64,000 nt of DNA from Fulvimarina sp039652615. Lineage in GTDB: Bacteria > Pseudomonadota > Alphaproteobacteria > Rhizobiales > Rhizobiaceae. Of this stretch, positions 61,058 to 64,000 are shown one piece after another. The DNA lies in the NCBI RefSeq assembly GCF_039652615.1, contig NZ_JBDJAC010000005.1, forward strand, positions 186,001-250,000, in the 5' to 3' direction. The position numbers were made by a program, and so were the translations under genes. Within the stretch, counting starts at the first letter, position 1; the number at the start of each line of letters is the position of its first letter. The notes under the pieces were generated by a model. It was not told the DNA's origin. It worked only from the letters and a program-made list of their open reading frames with translations, and did not search any database.

Positions 61058-62446
61058 ATGCGTGTTCCGCTGAGCGTCGAACAGGCGATCGAATCGCTGC
61101 GACAAATCAAAAAAGGCCAGGAAACCACCGCAGACATCTCCCGCAAGCGGGCAGGCCCCGCCAAGCTTCTAATGCTTGGCTATCTTTTCTACATGTCCGT
61201 CGGCTGGATCCTGTTATGCCTTCCCTGGTCGCACGAAGGCGAACCGGTGTCCGTCTTGGACAATCTCTTCATGGCCGTCTCGGCCGTGTCAACGACCGGT
61301 CTGACCTCGGTCGACACCGGCACGCATTACACTTTCTTCGGCGAACTGGTTATCCTCCTGCTCATCCAGTTCGGTGGGCTCGGCTACATGACGATGAGTT
61401 CCTTCGCCTTCCTTGCAATCCAGGCGCAGCTCAGCGACACGCAGGAAAAGACGACACGCACAGCGTTCGCACTACCAGCGAATATGTCACCAGCCTTTTT
61501 CCTCCGCTCCGTCGTGTTTTTTACATTTGCGACGGAGATCGTGGGAGCCGCCTCCCTTTACCCGCTTCTCGCAGCACAGAACGTTGAAGAGCCCTTCTGG
61601 AGCGCGGTCTTTCATTCGATATCGGCGTTCTCCACGGCGGGCTTTTCGCTTTACTCGGACAGCTTCGAGGGATTTTCGAACGATTTCGCCATCAACATGG
61701 TCATTTCGGTCCTGAGCATTTTCGGCGCGATGGGGTTCATCATCGTCGCGGACGCAGCCCGGCGATTTATCGGCCGCTCGACCCATTTCGGCTTCACGAG
61801 CAAGGTCATCTTTCGCATGACCGCAATCCTGATCAGCCTCGGGACGTTGCTGATTTTCCTCGCCGAACCGACCCTTCAAGCCCTGCCTCCTGCCGATCGA
61901 CTGCTGGCCGCCTTTTTCCAGGCGATGAGCGCATCGACAACGGTGGGGTTCAACACCATCCCGATCGGCGACATCTCGAACGCTGTTGTGATGGTGCTCC
62001 TCATTCTGATGATGATCGGTGCCTCGCCATCGGGAACCGGGGGTGGCATGAAGACCACCTCCTTCGCCGCTCTCGTGGGCCTCGCTCGCTCCACGCTGAA
62101 AGGCCGGGACAGCATTCGCTTCTTCAAGCGCCGCGTCACGGATACGCAACTGCATCTCGCGGGCACGACCCTCGTCTGCTATCTTGCCTGCATCTCCGTC
62201 GCTCTGTTTATTCTGTTTCTGACCGAGACGGGCATAGCCTTCAACGCCATGGCATTCGAGGCGATCTCCGCACTCGGCACCGTAGGGCTATCGATGGGAG
62301 CGACCAGCAATCTCTCGGAGATTGGCAAGCTGACGATCATCGCTCTCATGATTATCGGTCGGGTCGGCGTCTTGACGTTCGGCCTCGCGATCGCCGTGCC
62401 GGATGAAACGCGGGAAGAAGAAAGCGACAACGACCTTGCAATGTAG
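61058..62446 (+). CDS. Potassium transporter KtrB/TrkH family
   Basis: A 462-residue membrane protein of the superfamily of K+ transporters. Four pore loops with the selectivity glycines can be read: AVSTTGLTSVD, SAFSTAGFSLY, ASTTVGFNTIP and SALGTVGLSMG. This is the KtrB-like layout. The ATG at 61058 gives a short cytoplasmic N-terminus of ~35 residues. No gene for the KtrA/TrkA regulatory subunit is adjacent. Confidence 0.9.
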   Translation: MRVPLSVEQAIESLRQIKKGQETTADISRKRAGPAKLLMLGYLFYMSVGWILLCLPWSHEGEPVSVLDNLFMAVSAVSTTGLTSVDTGTHYTFFGELVILLLIQFGGLGYMTMSSFAFLAIQAQLSDTQEKTTRTAFALPANMSPAFFLRSVVFFTFATEIVGAASLYPLLAAQNVEEPFWSAVFHSISAFSTAGFSLYSDSFEGFSNDFAINMVISVLSIFGAMGFIIVADAARRFIGRSTHFGFTSKVIFRMTAILISLGTLLIFLAEPTLQALPPADRLLAAFFQAMSASTTVGFNTIPIGDISNAVVMVLLILMMIGASPSGTGGGMKTTSFAALVGLARSTLKGRDSIRFFKRRVTDTQLHLAGTTLVCYLACISVALFILFLTETGIAFNAMAFEAISALGTVGLSMGATSNLSEIGKLTIIALMIIGRVGVLTFGLAIAVPDETREEESDNDLAM

Positions 62447-62995
62447 AGACGGTGCGCCTCTTGTGGCCTCCCGCTGTTGGCACGGCAAGGGGGAGGCAGG
62501 TCTCGCGCAGACCGGGGCATCAAAACGCCATGACCCTCGCATTCCGACCATCGGAGCCGCCGACCATTTGTTGGTCGCCCATGAAGGCAGCGCCGGTAAT
62601 GCTTTCGGAAGACATTACGAGACAGTTGCGCCGATCGCGCCCCGGCGAGATCCACGATAAACGGGACGTTCACAAGCGATGCTCGATCAAGGTTGAAATC
62701 CCGCGACGGGATGCGATCGCGGGGATTTCGGACCGGATGTCTGGTGGTGCCGCGCCGGAGAGAGGACAGTGGGTTCTGCCGTAAACGTGGACACCACTCA
62801 TCGGATTGGCGATCAGAGTCTATCGAGAGCCGAGAATGTGCTCCCGGGACCCAGTCTCAACCAAGAGCATCGACCCGAAAAGTGGGAGCCGCTGTCCGAA
62901 TAAACCCGATGCGACGCCGATATGCTGGAGCATACGAACCAATACCGAAATCGGATCGTATGCTCTCAGGGCAACGTCAAATTGAAAGCTGAATT
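62447..62995. other. Gene-free gap between the potassium transporter and CobW-family genes
   Basis: These 549 bases separate two convergent genes. I recognise no gene. A long imperfect hairpin lies at 62695-62729 (GAAATCCCGCGA against TCGCGGGGATTTC with one bulged G), and ATGCT/AGCAT repeats occur near 62920-62965. Neither is followed by a T-run. Short frames here show no family match that I can defend. Confidence 0.45.
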
Positions 62996-64000
62996 CTAGA
63001 CCGCAAATGCAGGCTCACCGCCGAAACCGCTTTTCGGCTGCTCTTTGGCTTCACCTGAAACTTCGGCTGCCGTCACTTCGAACAGGCGATCAAGCTTGGA
63101 AACGTTCAGGTCCTTACCGATCGCCAGCGCTCTCGCGGACTCGTTTTTCTGCGGAATATGCACCGACATGGACACGCGGCCGCCGGCAATGTCGAACCGC
63201 AACCAGCCGTCGCCGGACTTGGCAATACCCTTCATCCGATCGACACGGCCCATATCACCGCGCGCGACCTGATGAAGTCGTGCCGAGAGCTCATCGGTGG
63301 CGATGGGCCGGGTCAGTGACCGGCTCCACGAACCGAGACCAAGTCCGGGCTCCGGATGGTGGTGTCCATGATCATGTCTATGATCATGGTCGTGCCCATG
63401 CGCATCCTCATGCGCATGATGGTCGTGTGCGTGGCCACGGCCATGGGCGTGCCCCGCATGTGCGTGATGATCCTCACCGGAATCGAGCGCCGCATCTCGT
63501 GCTGCATGCACATAGATCGCCTGGCTCGGAACGAGTTCTTCCTCGACCGCGCCATAGCGTGCCGGCAGGATCCGCGCCTTCGGATTGAGAGCGATCAGCG
63601 TTTCACGGACCGCTGAAAGCTCGCTTTCAGAGACGAGATCGATCTTGTTCAGAATGAACACCGGAGCGATCCGTGCCTGCACGTCGAAATAGTCCGGCAT
63701 TCGCGCGTAATCGGCCAGGAACGCTCCCGCGTCGATCACCGTGAACAGTTTGGTCGCCTTCACATTCGTGGCGATTTCAGGAGCGGCCAGCACTTGGAGA
63801 AGGGATGCCACATCGGCAACACCCGACGGCTCGATCAGCACCCTGTCGGGGGCCATGTTTGCGACCACCTCGCGCAATTGGGCTGCGAGGTCCTTGCGCA
63901 GGGAACAGCAGATGCAGCCATTCGGCAGCTCCACCACATCGGCGCCCTGCCCGGAAAGAAGCGAGCCGTCGATGCCGAGCTCGCCGAAATCATTGACGAG
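62996..64000 (-). CDS. CobW/COG0523-family metal-associated GTPase, 5' end cut by the window edge
   Basis: A G3E-family GTPase thought to insert or deliver metals (zinc, cobalt or iron). The visible part lacks the N-terminal P-loop. It shows ELPNGCICCSLRKDL with the metal-binding CxCC motif, LIEPSGVADV, the guanine-specificity motif ILNKIDLV, a histidine-rich metal-binding linker (about 30 His between 63310 and 63500) and the C-terminal CobW_C domain (RLHQVARGDMGRVDRMKG, GWLRFDIAGG). The substrate metal cannot be told from the sequence. Confidence 0.92.
   Translation of the reverse strand, partial: LVNDFGELGIDGSLLSGQGADVVELPNGCICCSLRKDLAAQLREVVANMAPDRVLIEPSGVADVASLLQVLAAPEIATNVKATKLFTVIDAGAFLADYARMPDYFDVQARIAPVFILNKIDLVSESELSAVRETLIALNPKARILPARYGAVEEELVPSQAIYVHAARDAALDSGEDHHAHAGHAHGRGHAHDHHAHEDAHGHDHDHRHDHGHHHPEPGLGLGSWSRSLTRPIATDELSARLHQVARGDMGRVDRMKGIAKSGDGWLRFDIAGGRVSMSVHIPQKNESARALAIGKDLNVSKLDRLFEVTAAEVSGEAKEQPKSGFGGEPAFAV

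Noticed and set aside
62517..62673. A short minus-strand frame ending GDQQMVGGSDGRNARVMAF, considered as the tail of a broken gene
   Set aside because: It looked protein-like, but I could not connect it to any family or find a matching upstream part.

Overview
The window comes from a GC-rich alphaproteobacterium, most likely of the order Rhizobiales (Hyphomicrobiales). Three things point there: the feuPQ-ccmIEFH block is arranged as in rhizobia, a Rhodobacter capsulatus-type gene transfer agent (GTA) cluster is present, and there is an alphaproteobacterial photosynthesis gene cluster with a tetraheme PufC. A phototrophic member of the Aurantimonadaceae (Fulvimarina-like) or a Rhodobium/Afifella-like bacterium would fit; this is inference, not a determined identity.

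Layout. 1-3067 (minus): pyrG (cut by the left edge), secG with a long low-complexity tail, tpiA. 3239-8706 (plus): ppiD-trpD-trpC-moaC-moeA, tightly overlapped. 8714-10248: clpS (minus) and an aldo/keto reductase (plus). 10297-14500 (minus): cytochrome c maturation genes ccmI-E-F-H. 14703-17802 (minus): a small lipoprotein, the FeuQ/FeuP two-component pair and a small secreted protein that may be a FeuN-type inhibitor. 17976-32602 (minus): an apparently intact GTA structural cluster, g1 to g15 plus a holin-like gene. Its tail assembly chaperone appears to be made by -1 frameshifting, and several strong hairpins lie between its genes. 32724-38824: a YcgN-like protein, a class A penicillin-binding protein, DUF1214/DUF1254 and DUF2336 proteins, and a split YeeE/YedE transporter. 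38826-39971: a RecD-like helicase.

40099-60547 is one block of the photosynthesis gene cluster. bchI-bchD-bchO is followed by two genes not normally found there, an LprI-like protein and an MHYT-GGDEF-EAL protein. Then come crtC-crtD (minus) and the divergent run crtF, bchC-X-Y-Z, pufQ-B-A-L-M-C, closed by a strong terminator. Three perfect TGT-N12-ACA PpsR/CrtJ-type sites lie in the crtD/crtF and crtF/bchC gaps. The bchFNBHLM-puhA and crtB/crtI genes are not in this window, so the pathway must be completed elsewhere. 61058-64000: a KtrB/TrkH-type potassium transporter and a CobW-family GTPase cut by the right edge.

How it works together: BchID and BchXYZ with BchC carry out bacteriochlorophyll steps, CrtC/D/F make a methoxylated carotenoid of the spheroidene/spirilloxanthin type, and PufBALM form the LH1-reaction centre reduced by PufC. 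The ccm genes would mature PufC and other c-type cytochromes. The GTA is a separate phage-derived gene exchange system. I saw no tRNA, rRNA, CRISPR array or insertion sequence.
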